A stretch of DNA of 7,664 bases from assembly GCA_947461915.1 (NCBI GenBank), contig CANHNG010000073.1, positions 1-7,664 of the forward strand, read 5' to 3'. Position numbers and translations under genes: made by a program. Below, one piece after another: positions 1 to 7,144 of this stretch. The notes beneath the pieces were generated by a model. That model searched no databases and was not told where the DNA came from. It saw nothing but the letters and a program-made list of their open reading frames with translations. The stretch is from Flavobacteriaceae bacterium. Its GTDB lineage: Bacteria > Bacteroidota > Bacteroidia > Flavobacteriales > Flavobacteriaceae. Numbering within the stretch: position 1 is the stretch's first letter; every line of letters begins with the position of its first letter.

Positions 1-1
1 C

Positions 2-1891
2 ATTTTAAGGCAAGTGGCAAAAAATGAATCTGATGGACATGAAGCTTTGGGAAAACACTTGACGGCAAGAGATTTGACCGCTTTTGGTATTGCAGCAATT
101 GTTGGAGCCGGAATTTTCAGCACCATTGGAAAAGCCAGTGCAGACGGCGGTCCAGCAGTTATTTTTCTATTCTTGTTCACTGCTTTAGCTTGTAGTTTTG
201 CAGCTTTTGCCTATGCTGAATTCGCCTCAATGGTTCCTGTTTCTGGAAGCGCCTATACTTATTCGTATGTTGCCTTTGGAGAAATAATTGCTTGGATTAT
301 TGGTTGGGCCTTGATTATGGAGTATGCCATTGGTAATATCACGGTAGCAATTTCGTGGAGTGATTATTTCACCGGCTTGCTCGAAAGTGGCGGAATTCAT
401 TTGCCCCAATGGGTTCAAATGGATTATTTGACTGCATCGAATGGTTTTAAAGATGCCATAGCCTTGATGCAAGGCGGAAAATCTTTTGAAAATTTAAGTA
501 CGGGTTTACAAGCATCATATACCGCTTGGACGACATCTCCAGTAATTGGCTCCTTCCATTTTGTGGCTGATTTGCCGGCATTATTAATTATTATTTTGAT
601 TACGGCTTTGGTATATCGTGGGATGAAAGAATCCAGAAATGCCAGTAATATGATGGTTGCCGTTAAATTATTCATTGTACTCTTGGTAATTGCCGTTGGT
701 CTTTTTTACGTGGATACGGCAAATTGGCATCCGTTTGCACCAAATGGGGTTAGTGGTGTTTTGAAAGGCGTTTCGGCGGTTTTCTTTGCTTATATTGGTT
801 TCGATGCCATTTCCACCACGGCTGAAGAATGCAAAGATCCGCAACGCGATTTGCCAAAGGGAATGATGTGGGCCATCATTATTTGTACTATTTTATATAT
901 CGCCATTGCATTGGTGCTAACAGGAATGGTGAGTTATAATGAGTTGAATGTAGGCGATCCTCTAGCTTTTGTTTTCGATAAATTGGATTTAAAATGGATG
1001 TCAGGAATTATTGCCGTGAGCGCCGTTGTAGCCATGGCAAGTGTTTTATTGGTTTTTCAAATGGGACAACCACGAATTTGGATGAGTATGAGCCGCGACG
1101 GATTGTTACCAAAAAGGTTTTCTAAAGTGCATCCAAAATTTAAAACTCCTTCTTATGCAACCGTGGTAACCGGTTTTGTGGTTGCGATTCCTGCCTTGTT
1201 TTTGAATCTAACAATGGTTACTGATTTATGTAGCATTGGAACTTTGTTTGCCTTTGTTTTGGTTTGTGCCGGAGTTTTGGTTTTGCAAAATAAAACGGAT
1301 ATTCCTCGTGGGAAATTCAAAACACCTTATGTAAATTCTAAATTTTTTATGCCGGTTTTGATTGCTATTGGACTTGTTTTTTCCTTTGGTTACAACAAAA
1401 AAGCAACAATGGATTTTTTGACTAATGAAACCCAAATAAAAAGTTCGGCCGATATAATTACTTCTTTGGATAAAGACCACTTTGCCAAAGTGTATGAATA
1501 TTTAGTACGTGTTGATTCTAAAAACAGCACCACTGAAACACCTGATTTAGAACTTATGTTAAGTCAATACCAACAAGATGAGTCCAAATATACAGCAGTA
1601 ATTAAAGGGTTACCTGTTGATGATTCCATCAAATACGAAAGTGGTTTCAGCTTGTTCAAACACAAAATTCCGATGTGGATTTTCTTGATTGTCTTGTTTG
1701 GATTGACAATTTGGTCAAACAGACAAAATTTATCGTTAATTCCTCTCTTGGGACTAATTTGTTGCCTTTATATGATGGCTGAATTAAGCGTTTGGAATTG
1801 GATTTATTTCACGATATGGTTGCTCATAGGGCTGTCAATTTACTTTGGCTTTAGCCGAAAAAACAGCAAGTTGAACATTCAGAATTTATAA
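2..1891 (+). CDS. Cationic amino acid transporter-type APC family permease, 5' end cut by window edge
   Basis: Inner-membrane amino acid permease of the APC superfamily, nearest to the cationic amino acid transporter (CAT/YfnA) group; the exact substrate cannot be read from sequence. The frame is open to the left edge (reading ILRQ before the GTG at 14), so that GTG is probably not the true start and some N-terminal residues are missing. Counting from the GTG codon, TM1 carries the unwound substrate-site motif GAGIF (31-35) and TM6 the segment FFAYIGFDAISTTAEE (257-272), both typical of CATs. I count about 14 membrane segments, near 23-40, 48-72, 84-117, 186-201, 212-233, 249-270, 283-305, 328-350, 380-398, 405-425, 444-460, 552-569, 573-590 and 594-613. 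Bacterial relatives usually have 12 segments and about 460-500 residues; the extra length lies in a soluble loop at about 461-551 and a long TM3-TM4 loop (119-185). Family assignment is firm; substrate is unknown. Confidence 0.93.
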   Translation: MLRQVAKNESDGHEALGKHLTARDLTAFGIAAIVGAGIFSTIGKASADGGPAVIFLFLFTALACSFAAFAYAEFASMVPVSGSAYTYSYVAFGEIIAWIIGWALIMEYAIGNITVAISWSDYFTGLLESGGIHLPQWVQMDYLTASNGFKDAIALMQGGKSFENLSTGLQASYTAWTTSPVIGSFHFVADLPALLIIILITALVYRGMKESRNASNMMVAVKLFIVLLVIAVGLFYVDTANWHPFAPNGVSGVLKGVSAVFFAYIGFDAISTTAEECKDPQRDLPKGMMWAIIICTILYIAIALVLTGMVSYNELNVGDPLAFVFDKLDLKWMSGIIAVSAVVAMASVLLVFQMGQPRIWMSMSRDGLLPKRFSKVHPKFKTPSYATVVTGFVVAIPALFLNLTMVTDLCSIGTLFAFVLVCAGVLVLQNKTDIPRGKFKTPYVNSKFFMPVLIAIGLVFSFGYNKKATMDFLTNETQIKSSADIITSLDKDHFAKVYEYLVRVDSKNSTTETPDLELMLSQYQQDESKYTAVIKGLPVDDSIKYESGFSLFKHKIPMWIFLIVLFGLTIWSNRQNLSLIPLLGLICCLYMMAELSVWNWIYFTIWLLIGLSIYFGFSRKNSKLNIQNL

Positions 1892-1918
1892 ATTGATTTT
1901 CGAAATAATACAGCAAAG

Positions 1919-3232
1919 ATGAAAATACTTGAAAAAGGAAGCCTTAAATTAATCAACGCTTGGGCATTTTATGATTGGGCAAATTCCGTTTATTCCTTGG
2001 TGATTGCTACGGCAGTTTTCCCTATCTATTATGAGTCTGTGACAAACGAAAATGGTGGAATGGTTGATTTTTTGGGAACATCAATTCTCAACAGTTCTTT
2101 ATTGTCCTATTCGTTGTCTTTTTCGTTTTTGATTGTTGCCATTTTATCTCCAATATTATCTGGGATAGCGGATTACACTGGAAATAAAAAGCGATTTATG
2201 CAGTTTTTCTGTTATTTGGGTTCACTTTCCGTGATGTGCATGTTTTTCTTTAAAGATCAAGATACACTGTGGATTGGAATCATTTCAACAATTTTGGCCA
2301 GTATTGGTTTTTGGGGAAGTGTTGTTTTTTATAATTCGTATTTGCCTGAAATTGCTTTTCCAGAACAATACGATAGAGTGAGTGCCAAAGGATTTATTTT
2401 TGGTTATGTGGGATCCGTAATTCTATTAATTTTTAATCTGACAATGGTGATGAAACCGGAATGGTATGGAATTACAGACCCTACTTTGCCGGCTAGAATC
2501 TCTTTTTTGTCCGTTGGCATATGGTGGATGGCTTTTGCACAAGTAACATTTTATTATTTACCCAATAATATATTCAATAAAAAACCCAGAAAGGATTTTA
2601 TTTTCAAAGGTTTAAGGGAGCTAAAAGTGGTATTTCAAAGTTTAAAAAAACTGACTGATTTAAAACAGTTTTTAATCGCTTTTTTTCTGTACAGCATTGG
2701 AGTTCAGACGACAATTTTATTAGCTAGTATTTACGGAAAAGTGGAGTTGAAGATAGAAACGAGCCAATTAATTATCACAATTTTATTAATACAATTAGTG
2801 GCCATTTTTGGGGCTTATCTCTTTTCAAGAATATCCGAAAACATTGGTAACATAAAAACTTTAAAATTAACTATCGCCATTTGGGGATTAATATGTTTTG
2901 CAGCCTATTTATTGGACGCTCAAAACAAATACATTAATTTACAATTTTACTCGCTTGGCGGCGCAATTGGCATGGTGCTTGGCGCCATTCAATCCTTGTC
3001 ACGCTCCACTTACTCCAAGTTATTGCCCGACACTGAGGACCATGCCACGTATTTTAGCTTTTTTGATGTTACTGAAAAAATCGCGATAGTATTGGGAACT
3101 TTTATTTTTGGTTTTGTGGGTTCAATAACAAATTCGATGCGGAATTCGATTTTAATTCTGGTAGTATTCTTTTTGCTGGGTTATATCGTTTTAAGTTTTA
3201 TGAAGAAAACAGATTTTGACGATGAGCTTTAG
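1919..3232 (+). CDS. MFS transporter of the Atg22/UMF1 type
   Basis: A 437-residue inner-membrane protein of the major facilitator superfamily, in the branch related to yeast vacuolar effluxer Atg22 (UMF1 family). Visible family marks are FYDWANSVYS near the N-terminus (17-26), SGIADYTGNKKRF after TM2 (81-93, the MFS loop 2-3 motif), FYNSYLPE (137-144), GFIFGYVGS (158-166), QSLSRSTYSKLLP (358-370) and FFDVTEKIA (381-389). About 12 hydrophobic segments are present, with a basic cytoplasmic linker (about 220-250) separating the two six-helix halves. In TM7 the sequence is SIGVQTTI; from memory many relatives have an Asp just before GVQT or GVNT, which is absent here. Length is normal. The ATG at 1919 is 27 bases after the stop of the permease, with no terminator or promoter motif between them, so the pair is probably one operon and both may handle amino acids. 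Atg22 exports amino acids from the yeast vacuole, but the substrate of bacterial members is largely uncharacterised. Confidence 0.92.
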   Translation: MKILEKGSLKLINAWAFYDWANSVYSLVIATAVFPIYYESVTNENGGMVDFLGTSILNSSLLSYSLSFSFLIVAILSPILSGIADYTGNKKRFMQFFCYLGSLSVMCMFFFKDQDTLWIGIISTILASIGFWGSVVFYNSYLPEIAFPEQYDRVSAKGFIFGYVGSVILLIFNLTMVMKPEWYGITDPTLPARISFLSVGIWWMAFAQVTFYYLPNNIFNKKPRKDFIFKGLRELKVVFQSLKKLTDLKQFLIAFFLYSIGVQTTILLASIYGKVELKIETSQLIITILLIQLVAIFGAYLFSRISENIGNIKTLKLTIAIWGLICFAAYLLDAQNKYINLQFYSLGGAIGMVLGAIQSLSRSTYSKLLPDTEDHATYFSFFDVTEKIAIVLGTFIFGFVGSITNSMRNSILILVVFFLLGYIVLSFMKKTDFDDEL

Positions 3233-3255
3233 TCCCTTTTATATATTAGTAACTG

Positions 3256-3283
3256 TTGAAAAACATATTATAAGTTATATTTG
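3256..3283 (+). promoter_or_regulatory. Candidate distal promoter, flavobacterial type
   Basis: TTG at 3256-3258 is followed, after 17 bases, by TATATTTG at 3276-3283. This fits the Flavobacterium promoter pattern of a -33 TTG, a spacer of roughly 17-23 bases and a -7 TAnnTTTG. The start site would fall near 3290, giving lon a leader of about 180 bases, unless this promoter serves an unseen small RNA. In DNA this A/T-rich the match could arise by chance. Confidence 0.4.
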
Positions 3284-3395
3284 AAAAATGGTCTAAGTCT
3301 TTTTGGTTCTAAAATATGTTTTAAACTTATTTTTGGCATAAAGATTGTCTTTTTTAAAAAGTTAAACGAATTTACCGCGTTATACATCGATTTTA

Positions 3396-3427
3396 TTTAA
3401 ATCTATTGTACTGATGGCCTATATTTG
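3396..3427 (+). promoter_or_regulatory. Candidate proximal lon promoter
   Basis: TATATTTG at 3420-3427 is an exact match to the flavobacterial -7 element TAnnTTTG. The -33 region is weak: TTTA at 3396-3399 sits 20 bases upstream in place of TTTG. Transcription would start near 3433, about 40 bases before the lon ATG, a normal leader length. The position relative to lon is the main support. Confidence 0.5.
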
Positions 3428-3471
3428 TTAGCAAATTAATTTTTTTAATGACAAAAAGACTTAAATAAAAT

Positions 3472-5922
3472 ATGTCAAACCATAAAATACTCACTCTTGA
3501 CAATCTGTCACTTCAGGAATTTGACACTGAAACCGATTTAATTCCATTATTGACCCCTGAAGACGAGGAGGAAATGAATAATGAAGAATTACCGGATTCC
3601 TTATCCATTTTGCCTTTGCGTAATATGGTTTTATTTCCAGGAGTAGTTATTCCTATTACAGCCGGTCGCGATAAATCTATAAAGTTAATCAATGATGCCT
3701 ATGCTTCGGGTAAAGTTATTGGTGTCGTTGCCCAAAAGAACGAGGAAATTGAAGATCCAGCAAAAAATGATATTCACAAAATAGGAACGGTTGCCCGAAT
3801 TTTGCGCGTTCTAAAAATGCCGGATGGAAATGTTACCGTTATTCTTCAAGGAAAAAAACGTTTCCAAATAGGTTCCATTATTTCTGAAACACCCTATATT
3901 ACTGCCAAAATCGAGGAAGTTTCCGAAAAACGGCCGGGAAAACAAGATACTGAGTTTTTGGCAATTATTGATTCTATAAAAGAATTAGCAATACAAATCA
4001 TAAAGGAAAGTCCCAACATTCCTAGCGAAGCTACATTCGCCATCAAAAACATTGAAAGCCAATCGTTTTTAATCAATTTTGTGACTTCCAACATGAATTT
4101 GTCGGTTAAGGAAAAACAAGATTTACTTTCGATTAATGCTTTAAAAGAGCGCGCGCTTGAAACGCTTCGTTACATGAATATCGAGTTGCAAAAACTCGAA
4201 TTGAAAAACGATATTCAATCTAAAGTTCGTTTTGATTTAGACCAACAGCAACGCGAATATTTCCTCCACCAACAAATGAAAACCATTCAGGAAGAATTGG
4301 GAGGAGTTTCACAAGAAGAGGAAATTGATGAAATGAGCATCAAAGCCAAAACGAAAAAATGGGATGAAACCACGCAAAAACATTTCGAAAAGGAATTGTC
4401 AAAAATGCGCAGAATGAATCCGCAAGCCCCTGATTTTGGTATTCAAAGAAATTATTTAGAGCTGTTTTTGGACTTGCCTTGGAACGAATATTCCAAAGAT
4501 AATTTTGATTTAAAACGTGCCCAAAAAATTCTTGACAGGGACCATTTTGGACTGGAAGACGTCAAGAAAAGAATGATAGAACATTTGGCTGTATTGAAAT
4601 TGAGAAATGACATGAAGTCACCTATAATCTGCTTAACAGGACCTCCAGGTGTTGGTAAAACATCCATTGGAAAATCAGTTGCCGAAGCTTTGGGAAGGGA
4701 ATATGTGAGAATTTCTCTTGGTGGTTTGCGTGATGAAGCGGAAATTCGTGGACACAGAAAAACCTATATAGGCGCAATGCCTGGAAGAATAATTCAAAGC
4801 TTAAAAAAAGCGGGAACATCAAATCCGGTTTTTGTTTTGGACGAAATTGATAAATTATCCAATAGTCATCAAGGAGATCCGTCTTCGGCCTTGTTGGAAG
4901 TTTTAGATCCGGAGCAAAACAGTTCCTTTTATGATAATTTCTTGGAAATGGGTTACGATTTATCCAAAGTGATGTTCATTGCCACTTCCAATAATATGTC
5001 TGAAATTCAACCCGCATTGAGGGATCGAATGGAAATTATAAGAATGTCGGGTTATACTATCGAAGAAAAAGTGGAGATTGCCCGACAGCACTTGTTCCCG
5101 AGACAAATGAAAGAACACGGTTTGACCAACAAGCATTTAACCATTGGAAAAAAACAATTGGAAAAAATTGTCGAAGGATACACTCGTGAATCTGGCGTTC
5201 GTGGATTGGAAGCAAAAATTGCTCAAGTCATTCGAAATGCTGCCAAATCCATTGCGATGGAAGAGGAGTACAACAAGAAAGTGAGTGACGAAGATATTGT
5301 AAAAGTTCTTGGGGTTCCTAGATTGGAAAGAGATAAATACGAAAGTAATGATGTAGCTGGAGTAGTCACTGGATTGGCTTGGACAAGCGTCGGAGGAGAT
5401 ATCCTCTTTATAGAATCCTTGATTTCTCCCGGAAAAGGAGGGATGACCATTACGGGAAATTTAGGTACGGTAATGAAGGAATCGGCAACAATAGCTTTGG
5501 AATATATCAAAGCCAACGCAGAACATTTAGGTCTGAATCCTGATATGTTGCTAAAGTACAACATTCATTTGCACGTCCCTGAGGGTGCCACTCCAAAAGA
5601 CGGACCAAGTGCAGGAATTGCGATGCTGACTTCATTGGTTTCGGTACTTACACAGAAGAAAGTGAAAAAAGGATTAGCTATGACTGGTGAAATTACTTTG
5701 CGTGGAAAAGTATTGCCAGTTGGCGGAATAAAAGAAAAAATCTTGGCGGCCAAAAGAGCTAACATTAAGGAAATTGTTTTATGTCACGAAAACAAGAGCG
5801 ATATTGACGAAATAAAACTCGAGTATATTGAAGGAATGACGTTTCATTATGTTAAGGAGATGATTGATGTATTGAAAATTGCCATCACCAACCAAAAGGT
5901 GAAAAACGCAAAAGTATTATAA
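3472..5922 (+). CDS. lon: ATP-dependent Lon protease (endopeptidase La)
   Basis: Cytoplasmic AAA+ serine protease that unfolds and degrades misfolded and specific regulatory proteins; family members assemble as hexamers. Domain order is complete over 816 residues: an acidic N-terminal extension (1-43), the LON substrate-binding domain (about 44-240), a helical linker rich in Gln and Glu (about 240-330), the AAA+ module and the C-terminal protease. Walker A is GPPGVGKT (390-397), Walker B VFVLDEID (453-460), the pore-loop aromatic is in TYIGAMPG (431-438), sensor-1 Asn lies in ATSNN (504-508), the probable arginine finger is in LRDRME (516-521) and the sensor-2 Arg in SGVRGLE (574-580). The catalytic dyad is Ser713 in KDGPSAG and Lys754 in GGIKEK, so the enzyme should be active. 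It is about 30 residues longer than E. coli Lon (784), mostly from the acidic N-terminus, which I recall as common in Bacteroidota. The ATG at 3472 lacks a Shine-Dalgarno sequence, as expected in this phylum. It ends at a strong terminator. Confidence 0.98.
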   Translation: MSNHKILTLDNLSLQEFDTETDLIPLLTPEDEEEMNNEELPDSLSILPLRNMVLFPGVVIPITAGRDKSIKLINDAYASGKVIGVVAQKNEEIEDPAKNDIHKIGTVARILRVLKMPDGNVTVILQGKKRFQIGSIISETPYITAKIEEVSEKRPGKQDTEFLAIIDSIKELAIQIIKESPNIPSEATFAIKNIESQSFLINFVTSNMNLSVKEKQDLLSINALKERALETLRYMNIELQKLELKNDIQSKVRFDLDQQQREYFLHQQMKTIQEELGGVSQEEEIDEMSIKAKTKKWDETTQKHFEKELSKMRRMNPQAPDFGIQRNYLELFLDLPWNEYSKDNFDLKRAQKILDRDHFGLEDVKKRMIEHLAVLKLRNDMKSPIICLTGPPGVGKTSIGKSVAEALGREYVRISLGGLRDEAEIRGHRKTYIGAMPGRIIQSLKKAGTSNPVFVLDEIDKLSNSHQGDPSSALLEVLDPEQNSSFYDNFLEMGYDLSKVMFIATSNNMSEIQPALRDRMEIIRMSGYTIEEKVEIARQHLFPRQMKEHGLTNKHLTIGKKQLEKIVEGYTRESGVRGLEAKIAQVIRNAAKSIAMEEEYNKKVSDEDIVKVLGVPRLERDKYESNDVAGVVTGLAWTSVGGDILFIESLISPGKGGMTITGNLGTVMKESATIALEYIKANAEHLGLNPDMLLKYNIHLHVPEGATPKDGPSAGIAMLTSLVSVLTQKKVKKGLAMTGEITLRGKVLPVGGIKEKILAAKRANIKEIVLCHENKSDIDEIKLEYIEGMTFHYVKEMIDVLKIAITNQKVKNAKVL

Positions 5923-5946
5923 TCAAAACTCTTTCAATAAATTATT

Positions 5947-5983
5947 ATTCCATCTTGAAACTTCAGGATGGAATTTTTATTTC
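5947..5983 (+). terminator. Rho-independent terminator of lon
   Basis: A near-perfect hairpin pairs 5947-5958 with 5963-5974 around the four-base loop AACT. The 12 pairs include one T-G wobble (5955 with 5966), and the core is TTCCATC against GATGGAA. The 3' arm runs directly into TTTTTATTT. It begins 25 bases after the lon stop codon and should end the lon transcript, making porQ a separate transcription unit. Confidence 0.85.
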
Positions 5984-6041
5984 AATTAGAATTTACTTTG
6001 AAACTTCGACCTGAAAAAGGCGATTTTTACCATTATAATTT

Positions 6042-6049
6042 TATCTTCG
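6042..6049 (+). promoter_or_regulatory. Candidate porQ promoter (-7 element)
   Basis: TATCTTCG matches the flavobacterial -7 consensus TAnnTTTG at all but one position and lies 37 bases before the porQ ATG, between the lon terminator and the gene. No TTG or TTTG is seen at the expected -33 distance, so the call rests on the single box and on the need for a promoter after the terminator. Confidence 0.35.
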
Positions 6050-6086
6050 CATTTGCGTTTTACTATACAGAATAACTATTTCAAGT

Positions 6087-7109
6087 ATGAAAAAAAAACT
6101 TTTATTACTTTTTTTATTTTCGGTTTGCACTGTTTCATACGGTCAAATAGGAGGGAAGTATATTTATCAGTTTTTGAATTTGGTAACTTCACCAAGACAG
6201 GCAGCCATGGGGGGTAAAACGATAACAATTTACGATGATGATGTAAATCAAGCCCATTTTAACCCCGCGACAATTAACGCAGAAATGGACAATCATTTGG
6301 CTTTAAATTATGGCAGTTATTTTGGCGAAGTTACATACGGAACCGCTTCGTATGCATATACGTATGACCGTCATTTACAAACTCTTCAAGCGGGAATAAA
6401 TTATGTGAATTATGGTAAATTTGAAGGTTATGATGAAAACGGTCAAGCCACATCTCAATTTACGGGTAGTGAAATAGCGCTTTCATTCGGCTATGCCTAT
6501 AATGTACCCAATAGCAATCTTTTTATTGGTGCTAATGGAAAACTGATTTCCTCTACATTGGAAAGTTACCATTCCTTTGGAGGGGCTATTGATTTGGGGG
6601 CTATTTTTATTGACGAGGCCAATGACGTCAATTGGGCTTTAGTGGTTCGAAATATAGGGACACAGTTCACTACCTATAATGGCGCAAATGAAAAATTACC
6701 ATTGGAAATTATGGCTGGTGTATCGCAAGAATTAGAAAATGTACCTGTTAGATGGCATCTTACGCTTGACAATTTACAGCAATGGAACATTTCTTTTTCT
6801 AATCCTACCCAGGCCCAAACTTCTCTTGATGGAAGTACAACCGAAAAAAAAGTATCTCTGTTTGGCAATGCTTTGCGACATGTAATTTTTGGGGTAGAAC
6901 TTTTCCCTAAAAAATCATTTAATCTTAGATTGAGCTATAATTTTAGAAGATCACAAGAATTAAAATTATTGGAACAACGTACTTTTTCTGGAATTTCTTT
7001 AGGATTTGGATTGAAATTCAACAAATTGAAATTCAATTATTCTTACTCGAAATATACGCTAGCAGGAAACACGAGCTTATTTGGTTTAACCATTAACTTT
7101 CAAGAATAA
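6087..7109 (+). CDS. porQ: Type IX secretion system outer-membrane protein PorQ
   Basis: A 340-residue beta-barrel-type outer-membrane protein of the PorV/PorQ group. In the type IX secretion system PorQ belongs to the attachment complex (PorU, PorV, PorQ, PorZ), which processes cargo and anchors it to the cell surface after it crosses the outer membrane. The N-terminus is a Sec signal peptide: MKKK, a Leu/Phe-rich core, then SYG followed by Q, predicting signal peptidase I cleavage after residue 19. The mature start contains the PorQ-like block YIYQFLNLVTSPRQAAMGG (25-43) and the FNPATIN segment (58-64). The rest is alternating aromatic/polar strands, ending in LFGLTINFQE with a C-terminal Phe strand typical of outer-membrane barrels. 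Length is normal for PorQ. It stands alone after the lon terminator with cmk following closely; no other secretion gene is visible here. PorV or another PorP-like barrel is less likely because of the length and N-terminal block. Confidence 0.9.
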   Translation: MKKKLLLLFLFSVCTVSYGQIGGKYIYQFLNLVTSPRQAAMGGKTITIYDDDVNQAHFNPATINAEMDNHLALNYGSYFGEVTYGTASYAYTYDRHLQTLQAGINYVNYGKFEGYDENGQATSQFTGSEIALSFGYAYNVPNSNLFIGANGKLISSTLESYHSFGGAIDLGAIFIDEANDVNWALVVRNIGTQFTTYNGANEKLPLEIMAGVSQELENVPVRWHLTLDNLQQWNISFSNPTQAQTSLDGSTTEKKVSLFGNALRHVIFGVELFPKKSFNLRLSYNFRRSQELKLLEQRTFSGISLGFGLKFNKLKFNYSYSKYTLAGNTSLFGLTINFQE

Positions 7110-7118
7110 TTTGTTTCG

Positions 7119-7126
7119 TATCTTTG
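7119..7126 (+). promoter_or_regulatory. Candidate cmk promoter (-7 element)
   Basis: TATCTTTG is an exact TAnnTTTG match beginning 10 bases after the porQ stop codon. The -33 region would overlap the last codons of porQ, where only TTTC (7098-7101, 17 bases upstream) resembles the consensus. Transcription would start near 7132, only about 13 bases before the TTG start of cmk. Confidence 0.45.
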
Positions 7127-7144
7127 AAACTTTAAATCCAAACT

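Larger units (their letters stand above)
3233..3471. other. Non-coding region upstream of lon
   Basis: This 239-base, strongly A/T-rich gap separates the MFS gene from lon. No convincing coding frame longer than a few codons was seen, and no clear hairpin terminator after the MFS stop codon. It contains two TATATTTG elements (3276 and 3420) that match the flavobacterial -7 consensus. It also has a six-codon ATG-to-TAA frame ending three bases before lon. I found no CIRCE-like inverted repeat that would indicate HrcA control of lon. Confidence 0.7.

Noticed and set aside
14..16. GTG as the true start of the amino acid permease
   Set aside because: The frame stays open to the window edge and the residues before it (ILRQ) look like the family's N-terminal segment, so the gene most likely starts outside the window.
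2646..2673. Inverted repeat AAAAACTG / CAGTTTTT with a 12-base loop
   Set aside because: It lies inside the MFS coding region, encodes a normal linker and is made of A and T runs, so a chance hairpin is more likely than an internal terminator.
2898..3089. Alternative-frame reading frame of 63 codons inside the MFS gene
   Set aside because: It overlaps the highly conserved C-terminal part of the MFS gene in another frame, has no recognisable domain and reads as low-complexity shadow sequence.
3301..3375. A/T-rich dyads around TTTTTTAAAAA as a possible terminator for the MFS gene
   Set aside because: No stem with G/C pairs followed by a T run could be drawn; the symmetry comes from homopolymer runs.
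5223..5564. Antisense frame of 113 codons within lon
   Set aside because: It is the reverse complement of the conserved Lon AAA+ to protease region, and the protein has no recognisable features.
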